This document shows, piece by piece, positions 1 through 13,728 of a stretch of DNA of 64,000 nucleotides. Made by a program: the position numbers and the translations under genes. The DNA is from Isoetes taiwanensis (lineage: Eukaryota; Streptophyta; Lycopodiopsida; Isoetales; Isoetaceae), in NCBI GenBank assembly GCA_021234155.1, contig JAJEKV010000010.1, forward strand, positions 21,290,833 to 21,354,832, in the 5' to 3' direction. Numbering within the stretch: position 1 is the stretch's first letter; each line of letters begins with the position of its first letter. The notes beneath the pieces were generated by a model. That model was given only the letters and a program-made list of their open reading frames with translations, did no database searches and was not told where the DNA came from.

Positions 1-71
1 AGAGAGGCAAAGTGAGAATGAAAATATGCTCTTGTCGAAACCAAAGATAGTGGTGTTTAGTGTGTGAGAAG

Positions 72-886
<815 letters not shown>

Positions 887-1254
887 GTGAGAAGATTGCA
901 TGAATTGTTAAAGAGTCTGGAAGATTATTTCAATAAAATCACAAAGAATTTTGCACATAAGATAGACAAAGGGAAGTTAACATCGAGATTCTTCAAGAAA
1001 ATCAAATATATTCCACTAGATGTTGATGTAGCAGATCCAAAGGACAATGTGCTGATGGGGATTTAATTCTGAATTTGAGATAGACCTGCAAGAAATGGGG
1101 TATGAAAAAGTAAGTGATTAAGATCTTTCTTATCTTTCTTTTTTGATTTAATTGTTCCAAGTTTTTGATATCCAGTATAAAATTCTCTAACTCGACTTTC
1201 TCTTACTCCACTTTCTACAGGATGTCAAAGTATCCAAGAGAGATTAGTAAACCT

Positions 1255-1690
1255 TTAGAATAAAATAGAATAGAATGGATTATTTATCGTTCAGAGAGAC
1301 CAACTGGCCTATGGGACCCAAACAAAAAGAGAGCAGTAAGCATATTACTGTCAGGATTAAAAAACTCCCGACCTGAAGGGTTTTCGAGGGAAAAACCTTA
1401 GCAGTAATAAGTATGCTGGTACACTGCACAATTGTATAGGACAATTCAATATTGCTGAGTCTGTGCATCCATAACCTCCTGGAGGTTTGACCCCAGCAAG
1501 CCCATAGATGCCGTATTCGAATAACTCATGCAACGGCTGGCCAGGCACTAGTAACCGAACATACCACGCCCGGATAAGGGCAAACGCTGGGCAGATCTGG
1601 AGGGCATTCAGACAGGGTGTTGGACTCGGGAAGCATGGGAGGAGAGGCTTTGTCAGTGTTGCCACCAGGGTGCCATAAGTTAGTGTCGAG
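1255..1690 (-). mobile_element. LINE 3' end, minus strand (last ORF2 codons, 3' UTR, GAATA tail)
   Basis: Read on the minus strand, this matches the 3' end of the LINE at 56.4-61.5 kb. Both have a stretch of TTTTTCCCTCGAAAAC followed by CCTTCGGG-type sequence and a run of T, then a TGGGTCCCATAG block and a GGTCTC block. The segment ends on the plus strand in AATAGAATAGAATGG, the complement of a pentanucleotide 3' tail. The upstream part encodes a Cys-poor C-terminal fragment without intact frame. Between 895 and 1254 I see no gene. Confidence 0.8.
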
Positions 1691-2186
1691 GTTGTATGAG
1701 AAGGCTCACGTCATCTATATTAATTTTGTAAATTTTATTACTTGCACCAAGAAGCTGTTTCTAAGAGAAACCCTAAGAAGAAACCAAGTAAAGTAACAAG
1801 ATTGGTCTAAACACTGGTATCACTTTCGATTTTTTGGAACATGCAAGAAAATCAATGACCTCATTTGTGCCACATAACTACAAGGCTTATTAGCAAGCCT
1901 TTCAATCCAGACAATGTTTGAGAAGTTTTGTACCTGTCGACTTTCCTTGTTGTATCCAGTCTACGCATGGGTGGCATCTATGTACTCCTTTAACATCAAC
2001 TTGGTTACCATGTCTGGCTTTGGTGGGTGCGACTGGGGTCATCACCATCCACATTCATGTCAATGGGGATGGAGGGAGGGACGAGGGGAGTTGTTATGGC
2101 TATCTGGGACATAGGGCTGTTTGGAGATGCAGAAATTTGGGTAGGGCAGAAAAGTTGCTTGATTGGCGTTTCGGATGCTTGGAATC

Positions 2187-2535
2187 CAAAAAGGGATTAA
2201 AAATATCCTTCATGCAACATTTTAGAGCAAACATGAATTAGAACAAAAATTTAGGGCAAAGCAGAGAAGTTCTCGAAGAGAATTTTTGGATGCTTAGAAT
2301 CCAAAATAGGGTCTTGAAAATGTCTGTTGTGCAACTTTTTAGGGCAGATTGGAATTAGGATAGAAAATTGAGCAAAGTAGAGAAGTTGCGCGAAGCACAT
2401 TTTTAGATGCTTGAAATCTAAAACAGGAGTCGCAAAACATTTTTTGCGCAACTTTTTAGGGCTGATAGAACTTAGGGCAGATTTTAGGGCAAAGCGGCGA
2501 AGTTGCTCAAAGCACATTTTGGATGCTTGGAAAAC
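2187..2535. repeat. Degenerate tandem repeat, about 100-116 bp unit
   Basis: The phrase GGATGCTTGGAATCC or a variant recurs at about 2187, 2289, 2405 and 2520. Each is followed by an AAAA-rich part, a TGTGCAACTTTTTAGGGCA-like part and a GCAAAGCAGAGAAGTTG-like part. This gives three to four diverged units. No coding potential is evident. 1691-2186 holds nothing I can assign. Confidence 0.75.
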
Positions 2536-2640
2536 GTCCTTTGTGCAACTATTTGGAAGGACAAGAGGCTGGGGGTGAGGCAAAACCATAGTGAGAGAGA
2601 ATTGGCAAAACCCTAAACCTAGAGAGAGAAGGGAGGAAGG

Positions 2641-2761
2641 TGCTAGATAAATAGATAGATAGATAGTATTTTTATGTCACGCCACATTGGCAGCATCCAT
2701 GAAGACATATGACGGACCCCCACTCGAACACAAGATCTCTACCTAATAGACTAGCCACTAA
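2641..2761 (-). mobile_element. tRNA-derived SINE, minus strand, with target duplication
   Basis: On the minus strand the element begins with a Pol III A-box-like TTAGTGGCTAGTC. About 30 bp later comes a B-box-like GTTCGAGTG, then a body containing GGTCCGTCATATGTC, and a 3' tail of ATCT repeats. A near-perfect 16-17 bp direct repeat (AGAGAA(A)GGGAGGAAGG) flanks it at 2625-2640 and 2762-2778, as expected for LINE-assisted retroposition. A second copy of the same family lies at 35519-35652. Confidence 0.85.
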
Positions 2762-2868
2762 AGAGAAAGGGAGGAAGGCACACAGTAGAATTTTAAATTT
2801 CTTATGGCTAACGTGGTGATTCATCATAACTGACTCTAACCTTCCTACTTTTGATAGGGGGAATAGGG

Positions 2869-2914
2869 TACCTACCTACCTACCTACCTATCTACCTATC
2901 TATCATAAGTTTTG
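2869..2914. repeat. (TACC)n/(TATC)n microsatellite
   Basis: Tetranucleotide tract of about eleven units, mostly TACC and then mixed with TATC. No neighbouring gene is visible. Confidence 0.9.
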
Positions 2915-3092
2915 TTTATAAAATGATGTCATCTCGTATAGAGTGTGCGTGTCCCAGAGACATTTGTTCTTCAGCTGGCATTCAAAATGTTACCTTGCTC
3001 CTTCTAACCTAGGGATTTTTTGGCTGACGAAACTAGATAAGTACCAACTAGAACACAAAGCTTGAAGGACCCACTACCATACCCAGGGGTAT

Positions 3093-4450
3093 TCACATAA
3101 GTATATTGGATATGCCATTTGCGAAAATGGGCTCAGCAAGGCGTGGTAAGCCCTGGACGACGTCCGCCCTTGTGAGTTCCAGCGCTGTGCCTTCCTTGGG
3201 GGGGGTGTTGCTGCTCATACACCCTGGGGATCGTAGAGCCGCTACAAGTATTGCCTCCAAAACCCTTCGCCCAAAGGTCTTGGAAAAATGGTCCACAAGG
3301 TAAAAAATTTCCCTTTAATGCCCCGTGATGTACTTGGTTTTCTTAGCCTTGAGTACTGTTTGGCCGCATGCGTGCATAGGAGGACAGGATCTGTGACCTG
3401 GCAGATCCACCCTTTGAGTTCCTTATACTCAGCATCAAAACACTGGTTACGTGGGAAGGTTGTGGTCTCCAAGATCTGTTGCGGGCAGCTTCTCCCAAAG
3501 CATCTCTCTGCAGCAGTCCCAAGTACGTCAATCAATTGGCCAATCTATTGCTCTAGCATAGGGAAATGTGAAGTTCCTACCAAGTCATTTATGAGCATCT
3601 GAGCAAAAAGCTCTACATGTTTGTAATCCAGTCGCAGGTGAGGCATGCGAGGAGCTGCCGCACATGAGGTTCGAATAGCCTATCAAGCCAGCTGCAAGTA
3701 GAGCGGTAGGTGGTCTGAGTCAGCCTTCTCAACTCTACTGTATGTGCCCACTCAAAAGTGATTGACCACATGCATATCCTGCTTAGCCACTAACACATAG
3801 TCCACTACACTAGATCCACCCTCTGGTTCTCTTGCTTGGAAGTGCACTTGCTAGAGGACAACCACTGTGCTAGTCCATTGCACATTACCAAGTCAAAGAT
3901 ACCGCAAAACAAAAGCAACTGTCTACCATAGTGCGTGACCTGGCTGTCATCTAATGTCTATGGCCAAGCCACTTCTGTAGGGTGCAACTGTAGCACATCG
4001 TTAGCCAAGAGGTCAAATTTCATGGGTTGTTCCACCCCCGTACATTGAACCCTCGTAGGAGTATGACACTGCCCAACTACTTGTGCTTCTGTGTGTCATC
4101 ATATAGATCAACATAGGGGTCCAGCCTATCCATATCTGGATGGGTGTAATAGACATTGCTTTTTGAGTGCAGGAAGTAGGAGGCTGCCACAAAGAGAGGG
4201 TTGCCTCTGCAATTCTGTATCCACATCCATAGGTACCGGTTGTACCTGTCTATCTTGTCTAGGGAGATAGCCAAGGCAGTCTAGTAATAGCAAAAACCCC
4301 CCTCCCTCCTCCCTTGTCCGCACTTTCTTGTGCAAGTATTGAAGACTGAGTAATGCTGATAGCCTGACAGGTGGGCTAGCATGTGCGCTGCATGCTCCCA
4401 TGTCTCCATGAGGAAGATGAGATCTATATCTGTAGCAACATAGTTGAGAT
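3093..4450 (-). pseudogene. LINE ORF2 endonuclease fragment
   Basis: The minus strand encodes pieces of an apurinic-endonuclease-like domain closely related to the LINE at 58.1-59.2 kb. Around 4077-4274 the translation contains RYNRYLWMWIQN, GNPLFVAASYF and DPYVDLYDD, matching the plus-strand LINE's NRYLWVRVHN, GNPLFLAACYF and DPYVDLYDD. Around 3700-3800 SSVVDYVLV is followed by SDHLPLYL, the C-terminal signature of this endonuclease family. Several frameshifts and stops separate these pieces, so it is dead. It probably belongs to the same insertion as the 3' end at 1255-1690, with unrelated DNA and a SINE in between. 4451-5390 contains no recognisable gene. Confidence 0.8.
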
Positions 4451-5399
4451 TATCTCCCTATTGGGGAAGAGTATTTTTGACGTGGTTTGGACTATAAGTT
4501 TGGTATAGAATCATATTGGAACCCATATTTTTGTGAGAGATTGAGCAGCTTGTTTGAAATGTTATTTATATTTTAGATTTATTTGGCGCACCTTTTTTTT
4601 GCGGTGGTCTGGAAATAAATGCCTGCAAATTGCAGACATAATTATTCTACTCTATCTTCATGCTAACTGGGGCGAAGCTACTCTGCCAATGTTCGTGGTG
4701 ATTCAAAACATTTTTCTTCTCTCTATTTTTTGTTGATTGTATTAGCAGATTTTGCGAGATTTTAGAGCACATCCTTGCTTCGAATGATTTTGTTTCTGGT
4801 GAGCAGAAGATGGGCAGAAGATCGGTGTTTCTGGAATAGAGTAGAAGGTCAGTGTTTGTTTTTCTTTATGCACCTAAAGAAGGGTGAATCTGGAGGTTTC
4901 TTTTCTTATTGCTTCCTAGCCAGACTGGGATTTGACGGTCTTCCCACATTCAGAGTGCTGGAATAAGCTTCCTTTTTCCTTGTTAAATCATTCAGGCCTG
5001 TTACAGAGCATTTTCTGGCTAGTTGGGTCTTTACAGAGGAGGAATACATCCAAGGCCTTTTTCTTAAATGCTTCAGGCCTCTGCTTGGTAATGTAGACCA
5101 ATAATTGACTCTGACCACTGGTGTGAAATGTGTAGAGGCTGAAGCGGAGTCATTTTTTTTCTTCTTTGACAGTTTGCTAGTCCTCTCACTTATATTTGGA
5201 ACAGGGTCTTTCCCCAACTCTTTGGACTTTCCTTTGAAGATACAGGCGATCTAACCTTTGAAGATTCGGGAGAGTTCACCCTTGAAGGCTCAGTTGATTT
5301 TTTTTTATATTTTTTTATTTTTATTTTTTTTATTTTAGAGTAAGAGTTAGTTTTTATCATTTATAAAAATTCAAATACAAAGCAACATGCATGCTTGTA

Positions 5400-8300
5400 G
5401 AAGCCAAAGCATGAAGAAAGAAAGTATAGTGTGAAATCACTATAAAGTACCAGGACCTAAATAGATACTATATTCCAGCTATATCCAAAAATAGAGTAGA
5501 AAGTGTGTACCAAAGAAGTCTCAGCATTTAGAGCAGCACCCCATCATTGTCTCAATGGCTTACAGACATTTATAATATCAGTAGAAAATTGTCAGCCATT
5601 GTTCTCAATTCCTGTTCACAGTACAATTTAACCAAAATAGTGAATCAAGATAAATATTTAGATTAAAGCACACCATTAAGGAAAAAATCTAGAGTGTAAA
5701 GAGATATCTCAGGTCACCTAAAGGAGGCACCATGAGCAAGTCAGAGATCTATGGCTCATCGAAGAAGATACAATTGAAGTAAGCATTAAAAGGATCAGTT
5801 GCCCCAAATGTATGGGATTTGGCAGGCTAACTATTACTGTGAAAGAGATGAAAGGTATCCACATCTCCCAAGAGTAATAGTAGTGACCCATAGACATCTG
5901 CAAGTTATTTATGGTTATAATACATTGATCTATATCTTGATAGCTGCCTTTCTGTTACGCTGAAATGGTTGTTGAACAAAAACCACCATAAACAGTGAAT
6001 CTGAATAACTTTTCTGCAGAAAATGGCAGCCCATAAAGCTTCAATATCCTTATCATAAGGAGCCAAGACAACCCTCATCATATTTGATTTTATTGGAGTT
6101 GCTAAATTGTTCTCAAACAAACTGTCAATAGTAGGTTCACAAAAGGAGACTGTTTATCAAACTTGCTTTTCCTTTCTCCTCGCAGGAATTCAAGATATTC
6201 TAGGCTCATCAGAGAAGAAAATATTAGAATCCACCACATTCAGATTTGAAGCAAACATATCAAAACAGCCTCTGCACTCTCCATATGAATCCCATTTCCT
6301 GTCATATTTAGTACCATATCTCTTTTTATGAGCAGTAGCAAGAGTTTCAAAGTCAAATGCAGCTTAATCCAAAATATAGAAAGATTTCTATTCCCATACA
6401 AAATCCTGATATTCCAGAGAGCAGAATGAACAATAGTATTAATGAATTTGTCATTGGATTGAACAAAGGACAGAAGATCTTGATTATGAGAGACGCCAAA
6501 CTTATTACTTCATTACCACTGGGCATAGGGCAACCAGCAGAAATATTAGGATTCCTCCTTGATAAGGAATAGAGATTATTCAAACTACAATGAGCAATAG
6601 GCCAGATGAAATAAGAGATCTTGGGAGGACAATAAGAATTCCAAACGTCAGAGAATAAAGCCTTAAGCTGATCAGCATTGATTGGCCACTTAGTCATAGT
6701 TTATAAGGAGCATCATTATAAGAAAGGGCATTATACACAATCCTCACTTTATATCCCATCTTACCATCAATACACCAATCTCCATTCCCTGGAATTATGG
6801 TAGAGAGATTACACACCAGATGCTTTATATGGAAGAAGATTTTTTTATCCGAAGAATTGCCCCTAATGACCTCTTTTAGTTTAGTTTAAGAGATGATCCT
6901 GTTGCTATATATAGAGAAAAGATCTTTAATATAAATAAATCCTGCATTAGACCATTTCTTGCAAATCCTTGGATGCCTAATAGCAAGCATAATAGTGTCA
7001 TGATCATCAAGAATTGGATTCCAAAAAATGGGCATTTCACCATCATGTAGTTTGTCTTTTGAAACAAAAGCATAATTTGGGGAGATAGACTTCCAGGCTT
7101 TAATTAAATTGCACATCAAGGGAGAGATATTAAGGGCAGGCTTGAGATTAACAAAGGCAGAGTAAGGTAGCAGATGTTGAATAGTAGGATGACCATACGG
7201 ATGACTTTCACGAATCCAGTATCCAATGAACTTAGAGACAGGGGATTGATTACCATGAATGGCCTTCCAGATGAACTTACCTGCTAAGGATTGAGCTTGA
7301 AGAAATATATTCTTGCAACCATATGAGCCTCTTATAACCTTCTCAAGGTCATGATAAATTAGTTTAGGGGCCACCAGAGCAGTGGAAAAATAAACATGAG
7401 AACTCGCCAGGACTGAGTTTGCAATTATAGTTCTACCAGCAAGGGAAAGAGTGGTCATGTAATTATTAAGCTTCTACTTGATTCTTGATAAAATAGGATC
7501 CTACAAGCCTTTAATATTATGATTCGGAGATAGAGGCATACCCAACAATTTAGTAGCTTGAAGAGGGGAGAGAACTTTAATACCAGCGAGACTTTGATGA
7601 GTAGAGTCTCCAACTATCAAACTTTTATCAATATTTAATTGAATACCATAAGCTACTAAAAATTGCTTTAGAATTTTAATGAAGAACTCAATATTTGATA
7701 TCTCAGCATCAAAAAGGGAGAAAGAATCATCAAAATATTGAAGAATACTAAGAGATTCATTGGAATTAGAAAGATGAAGACCTTTAATTAAACCAGCATT
7801 TTGGTAATGAGAAATAGCTTTAGTAAGCAACTCAGCTGCAACTAGGAAAAGATAAGGAGCAGGAGGGCAACCTTGCCTAACGCCTCGAGTAAGGGGAAAG
7901 AAGTCAGAATGTGAACCATTGATAAGAACAACTGAATTAGATCGAGGGTTTAAACCAAAAATAAGATTTATCAATTTAGGAAGGAAGCCAAGCTTAGACA
8001 TTGCAAAATCAAGAAAATCCCATCTCACTGAATCAAAAGCACGCTTAAAGTCCAATTTAAGCAGCACCCAATTTTGTTTAGAAATCTTGTTCCAGTGGAG
8101 ACCCTCCATAGCAGCCACATAATTATCCAGAATATATCTTTTAGGAAGAAAGGCAGACTGATTTAGGCTGAGTTTGCAAAAAAAAAATTAAGTCTAGAAG
8201 CAATGATCTTAGCACAAAGCTTATAGATAATATTGGTTAAAGAGATAGGCCTCCAGTCATGAAGATTGGTAGGATGATCAACCTTAGGGACCAAAGAGAT

Positions 8301-8985
8301 GAAACCACTAGAGATAGATGGATGCAAATGCTCAACCTTCCAGAAACCATGTACAAGAGAAGTAAGATCATTTTTAAGGATATCCCAGAATTTAACATAG
8401 AATTCAGCAGGAAGCCCATCTGGACCAGGGGATTTCTCATTACTGAAACTGTTAAGAATGTTAAGGATTTATTCCTAAGAAGGAAGAGAGACCATAGAGC
8501 AATCCATATTATCAGAGGCAGAAGGAAGAATAGTGTCAATGAGAGACTTAAAAGCATTTGCATTCTCAAGATCATTGAAGGGAATAGGTTTGCACTAAAA
8601 AAGGTCCTTATATTTAAAATGAAAAGTATTAGCAATATCACTTTGACTAGTATGAATTAGGCCAGACTCATCCATAACATCGGAAATAGAGTTTCTCAGC
8701 AACCTGTTTTTTGCCACCCAAAAAAAAGTTTGTACTGCCATAATCCATTTCAATTGTATATTTGATTTTGCATCTAATAGCAGCACTTTTAGCTTCCATC
8801 TCTTCAATGTTTCTGATTTTTCTCTCTAAGATATCTTCCCCCAGCTGCAGATTTGAGTTACAGGGATCATTTTGAAGCAGAGATCTAATTTCCTTCATGT
8901 ACTTGAGCAGACGATCCTTTGCCATACGACTCTCCTCATGCTTAGACTTAGACCAATTCTTGATCCAGTCTACACCGTACGTAAA
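5400..8985 (-). pseudogene. L1-type LINE ORF2, reverse transcriptase to C-terminal zinc-binding region, broken
   Basis: Reading the minus strand from 8985 downward: a linker of charged helices (8668-8960); a reverse transcriptase core at 7501-8118 with LKLDFKRAFDSV, then GVRQGCPPAPYLF, then the active-site box QYFDDS; the thumb/connection region at 6886-7458 (MTTLSLAGRTIIANSVLAS, then GKFIWKAIHGNQSP); and a zf-RVT-like tail at 6353-6697 (PPKISYFIW, then a Cys-containing stretch). This order is typical of plant L1-type elements. The catalytic aspartate pair is kept, but stops and frameshifts divide the frame into at least five parts. The endonuclease domain is missing; its expected place is taken by foreign sequence beginning near 8985. 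ORF1 of the same insertion appears at 11.8-13.7 kb. Confidence 0.85.
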
Positions 8986-11545
8986 ATTCCATAATCTACA
9001 CCGTACGTAAAATTCCTCGTTTGTGGGGTATGCAAGTACAAGATTTGCTATACTGTATAATAAGATTCGCAAAATACTATAAGATTTCAACCGGAATACT
9101 ATATGGTGTTGATTTCGTACGTCCAAAATACAATTATGAGGGCTCTCGCTGCCCTACGTCACCCCCCGTGTGAATATGCACCCAAACCAAAGGGGGTTTA
9201 AGGGGGATTTTAATTTAAATGTGTTGGATCCAATGGTTATATTTATTAATGTCAATGGTAGTTATGTGTTGGTTATTATACTAAAAAAAATTTTTGGCCC
9301 TTCGGGCCATAAAAAAAAAGCAGACGTGAGAATATAAAACACATTTAAAACATGTAGCAATATGTGTTATGTGTTTATGTTAATAATGTTAATTTATTAT
9401 AATAGTGGAGTCTCCAAACTAAACATATTTGTAAATTATGCACTTGAACAATTATATTAAATTTGAGAATACACCATTTCATTGTGTCTAATAATAAACC
9501 AACCTTTGCGTACAATAACCTCTCCAACTTGTTTGCTCATGAGAAACTTTTGTAGCTTGTTTCAAAGCAATAAATGTGTCAATGTTTTATCTGATTGTCA
9601 ACACAACAGTAGCTTTCACATTCTAATAGAGTTAAAAAATTAAAAGCCACGCAAATATTGGTTGAATTCCTGCCAAACAATGTGTGAACAATGAAATAAA
9701 AGAAATGAATAACAATATTAAGAGATCTCAAAAATGGTGAAACACACAAATCTTACCTTCAGCATGACAATAGCATCGATCTAGGTCTCCACCATAGGTC
9801 CACCATAGGTGCCCTGAATGTTCTACAATTTCATACCACCATCCATAATAATGGCAAATGTAAGAATCGAGAACTTAAGGTTTTACCAAAGCACTTGCAA
9901 AGTAATTGTGTGCAATAGCTTGCCATATGAAAACAGCTTGCTTTGCCGCCACTGTACTTTGACCACCTAAATTTCCTCAAATATGTTTCAGAGCTTGCTC
10001 TTGTGTTGCACAACCTGCAAAAGCTTCCGCTTCCTAACCTGGTTTGTTGCCGACTGCCATTTGCAGAAGACGATTTGCCACTTGAAGAGCTTGAATCCCT
10101 GGCGTTGTGCATTTGATTAGGAGAATCATGGTGTGCATTTGATCGGAGAAGCATAGGCGGCGTGCTACTTTCTGACCGATGATGATAGCGTAAGAGCCAA
10201 GTCAAGTCCCGCCACTTAAACAAACAAACTTTTCTCAAGGCTCCCAAGAATTGAAGATAAGCTCCCAAGAATTGAAGACAAATGTTTGCAATAACAAAGG
10301 TGGATTAGGCACCATTGCGCCAAGTCCAATGAAGCCTACTTTAGAATGGGCCATGTTGATTCACCTATGCAGGTCAAAGAATGTCATTCACACAATAAAT
10401 TCACACTGGGCACTTTGGATTCACACAATAAGATGTACTGTTCCTTAGTCGCCAAACCCGTATTCCATTGACATGTAACCTCTCAAGATAGTTAACAATC
10501 CGATGGGTCATTACGACGGGCAGCCATGACACAATGCATTTTTGCAAAGGACGGGAGGGAACTAAGGGAGCAACAACAGAGAACAATGCCGGATTCGATA
10601 CCTAAAGATTTGAACAGCCATTTGGAGGATCCCATGGATTTAAGGGGTGTTGGCCTTTCACCTATAACATGCCCGATTGGAAGAGGGATGCTTTAAGGAA
10701 GGTATCTACCTTTGGATTGGTAATATATGCTTCCTGGTAATATTTTAATGTTGCTTAAGCTTCCTAAGCTACCTTCGTGAATGGAGCCAAGAGGCTGTTC
10801 CAGTAATTGAAGCGTGACCACATTAGATTATTATACAACACCAAGCACACGCCAGCTCCAACCGCTTCAGTGATTTGTGTGGAATGCGATTTTAGACTCG
10901 TGGATCTGAAGCGGAGAGCTTAAATCAGGTTATAGAACGTTGGTTTCCATTTGAGAATCCTCAGTATATTCGTGAGAAAAAGAAGCCTAGTGCATATCGT
11001 GGATCGAAAAACAATTCTTCCTTAGCGCTTAACCCATGGAGAAATGCACCAATTTCGGGATAAAAAAAAAGCTCAAGAAACATTCCAAGAGGGAAATCAA
11101 GGCCATGCATTAATTACCTTTTTGCTTTGGAACTCCAAGCGGCTCCATTCTCGCACCCTCTCAAAGCACAAAGAACAAACGGCAGATTTGGTCTTGTAGA
11201 ATACAAGGATCTAAGGACCATCGTTTGAATGGGTTAACCAAGGTCGCACTTTTTCTCTTCCATCTTCCAAACAAATAAATCCTCAAGATTGCTTGTGTAA
11301 ACCCGCTTACAAGAAGCTGAAAATCGGGGCTTGGTTGTATTCTGTTCATAAGAAGCAGTAACCCTAAAACATTATTGCAAGAAGGCTGCATGCCCGCCTA
11401 AAGGAAAAATAGGGTGTTCGGGCACCTGTGTCTTTGTGCGTTCTTCTCCGAGACACCGTCGGATCTTTGAAAAGAATCCAATAATTTCCCAACACATAAC
11501 CCTAAAATGGGTTGTCTCGAGGCTTGCATGTCGAGCAGAATATGA
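8986..11545. other. Unassigned DNA interrupting the L1-type LINE
   Basis: The segment separates LINE ORF2 (below 8985) from LINE ORF1 (above 11769), where an endonuclease of under 1 kb should lie. It starts with two direct copies of TACACCGTACGTAAAATTCC at about 8968-9016. It contains a GGCCCTTCGGGCC hairpin at 9297-9309 followed by an A run. A minus-strand frame at 9831-10268 reads into Cys/His-containing peptide without a family I recognise. No terminal repeats could be fixed by eye. It may be an insertion plus a deletion rather than one element. Confidence 0.4.
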
Positions 11546-11768
11546 TACTACAAGAAAATATATAATATATTAAGAAATATATGACATATGGGTCTAAACC
11601 ATTGGAATTAGGCATCAAAATTAGTTTAAGCGTATGCGCACTCTAGATATACTAATCAGTATGCCTCATCAAATACATCCATGAAATCATATAAAAACCT
11701 TAGGAAAAAACGTACAAAAATACAAAAGAAACCCCCTGTTATAATGCTACATATTCATAGCTAAAGAA

Positions 11769-13728
11769 TTAGATCCTTATAGAAGCTCTTAAACTGAGAA
11801 CAGAACTTTTCATTGGGAGAAACTTTTGATCTACAAACTTATCTGAAATCTTGAGAGAACACGTGGAACATTTCATCACAGGAGAATCCAAGTCAATTAA
11901 AGAAGGCAAAGAGACAGAGGTCAAATTAGGAGGAATATCTGACTGGGCTATTTGGATAGGAGGGACTACGAGAGAAAATAAATCACACAGTGTGCTCTTA
12001 TCTAAACTAGCATCCAACTCACCATTAAGGTTAGACAATACTTGATATGAGTTAGAGCATTGCACACGTTGCTGAGTATCTGTTGCTTCATGCTCCTTAA
12101 CAGGTTAACAATCTATTTCACCAGTAGAAAAATCCTTAGGATCTTTAGGAGCTGGAATCTTTTGGTTTTGCAGAGAATCTTTAGCAAAAAGCAAATCTGA
12201 ATTTAAGATCTTCTGAATTGAAAATTCCTTCAAGTTCTTGGTTTGATACTTGGTAATCAAAGGTTGCTTTGCTTTGTCTTGAATTTTAACATTTAATGAC
12301 CACTCTTACTGATATTCTTGATAGGAAAGTCCAATAGAGTGTAAGAGCATTGACCTTTATCCTTTTGTTTAGCCTCCTTGATTATCTTATTCAAGGTTAA
12401 ACTTAAATTTTCTGTAGCAAAAGCTGATTTATCTGGAACTTTACCTTTTACAAGAAGTTTGGGCTCCCCAATTGTAATAGCTCCTTTATTTTTGAAAGAG
12501 TGTTAACTACCCTGATCATCTATCAATCCCTTATCCATTTTTTGTTCTCTAGTTGCTTTCTGCGTTTGAATTCTCTTAAAGCTGCCATTAGCTCTTGTCC
12601 ATTTAAATCTATCACCTTCTGGCAGTTTAGAGAATTGATCCTCACTTCTGACATTAATATCCCCATTAATACTTTCCTTAATGTGTATCTGGTCTGATTG
12701 CTTTTTTGAGAAAAACTGTTCACCAAGAGCTCTATCTAGCATCTGACTCTCAGAAGGAGTTTTATCTTCTGAATGAACAACTGCAGCATCCATACTGTAG
12801 TTTGATCTACAATCATAATACTAAAAATCTTTGACATTGAGAAGGCAATCCAGACCATCTGAGGGTTAAAGAAGATTTTGAACCAAAGGCATCTTTGAAA
12901 GGAATAGATAAAGGAATATCTTTAGAGAGATCTAATTGCACAAAAGATCTAGGAGGCCTTGAAGGAGAGTATTCAGTAGAGATATATATGCCAATAGAGT
13001 TGAATAGAAGCCTAAAGCATTCTTCAATCCAATATATAAGATTCAACCCAAATAAGGATGTAGAAGCAATGCAAAGGTTGTCCATTTGCTCATTATCAAG
13101 TTTGGGATGATACTTAAGGAAAGTGAATTGGGAAGTCTCAAATGTTAGTGGACCATAATTCAGAAAGAAATTGGATGTTCTCGGATTTCCACATTCAAGC
13201 AAGATATATGGAAAATTAAGCAGTAACAGAATTTGTAATAATTCCTTTGTGCAAATTAAGAAGAAAAGCCCAAAGTCTATCCAATTTTAAGACACATTTT
13301 TGAACCTTGACAATAACTGCAGACTGAGATAAAGCCTCAATTTTGGAATGAAGAATAGGAAGGTTTAAGCCATTCTAGATACTCGATTTACGCTGATGGA
13401 GATGAAGAGGCTTGGTCCGCTTGAGTCTCTCATCCAGAGCTGCATCAGAATGGATTTCGGGATGATCTCGGGAGACAGGAAATGTAGTTGGATTAATATG
13501 ATGCAGTAAACCACGGTAGTCAGGATCAAACCCTCAGCAGAATTTTTTGGACAGTTGATTGGTGCCGGTGCATGTCCCTCTCGTTGGCCTATGATTTTTG
13601 TTGGCGCTCTGACAACCTCCCACTTCAAGTGGTGGTGCTGGGGCGACCATGCCTCCATCATGTTGCCACTCAGCCCTTTGTGAATATGGGAACCGGTGGG
13701 AAGCGTTCTGTTTTTTCATGTCCCTCAC
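11769..13728 (-). pseudogene. L1-type LINE ORF1 (gag-like), broken
   Basis: Minus-strand reading pieces at 13534-13728, 12813-13202, 12503-12793 and 11769-12065 together resemble the ORF1 protein of plant L1-type LINEs. The best-preserved piece (12813-13202) contains GLNLIYWIEECFRLLFNSIG followed by RPPRSFVQLDLSKDIPLSIP. This is the conserved region preceding the zinc knuckle in plant LINE ORF1 proteins (DUF4283-like plus a zf-CCHC_4-like start). I do not see an intact CCHC knuckle. The downstream pieces are Ser/Lys-rich and low in complexity, as usual for the linker. Stops between pieces show it is not functional. Orientation and position fit the ORF2 remnant at 5.4-9.0 kb. Confidence 0.65.

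Noticed and set aside
9297-9309. Helitron 3' terminus (GGCCCTTCGGGCC hairpin; similar at 40191-40208)
   Set aside because: No CTRR follows at the expected distance, no 5' TC start was found and no Rep/helicase is present; kept only as hairpins.
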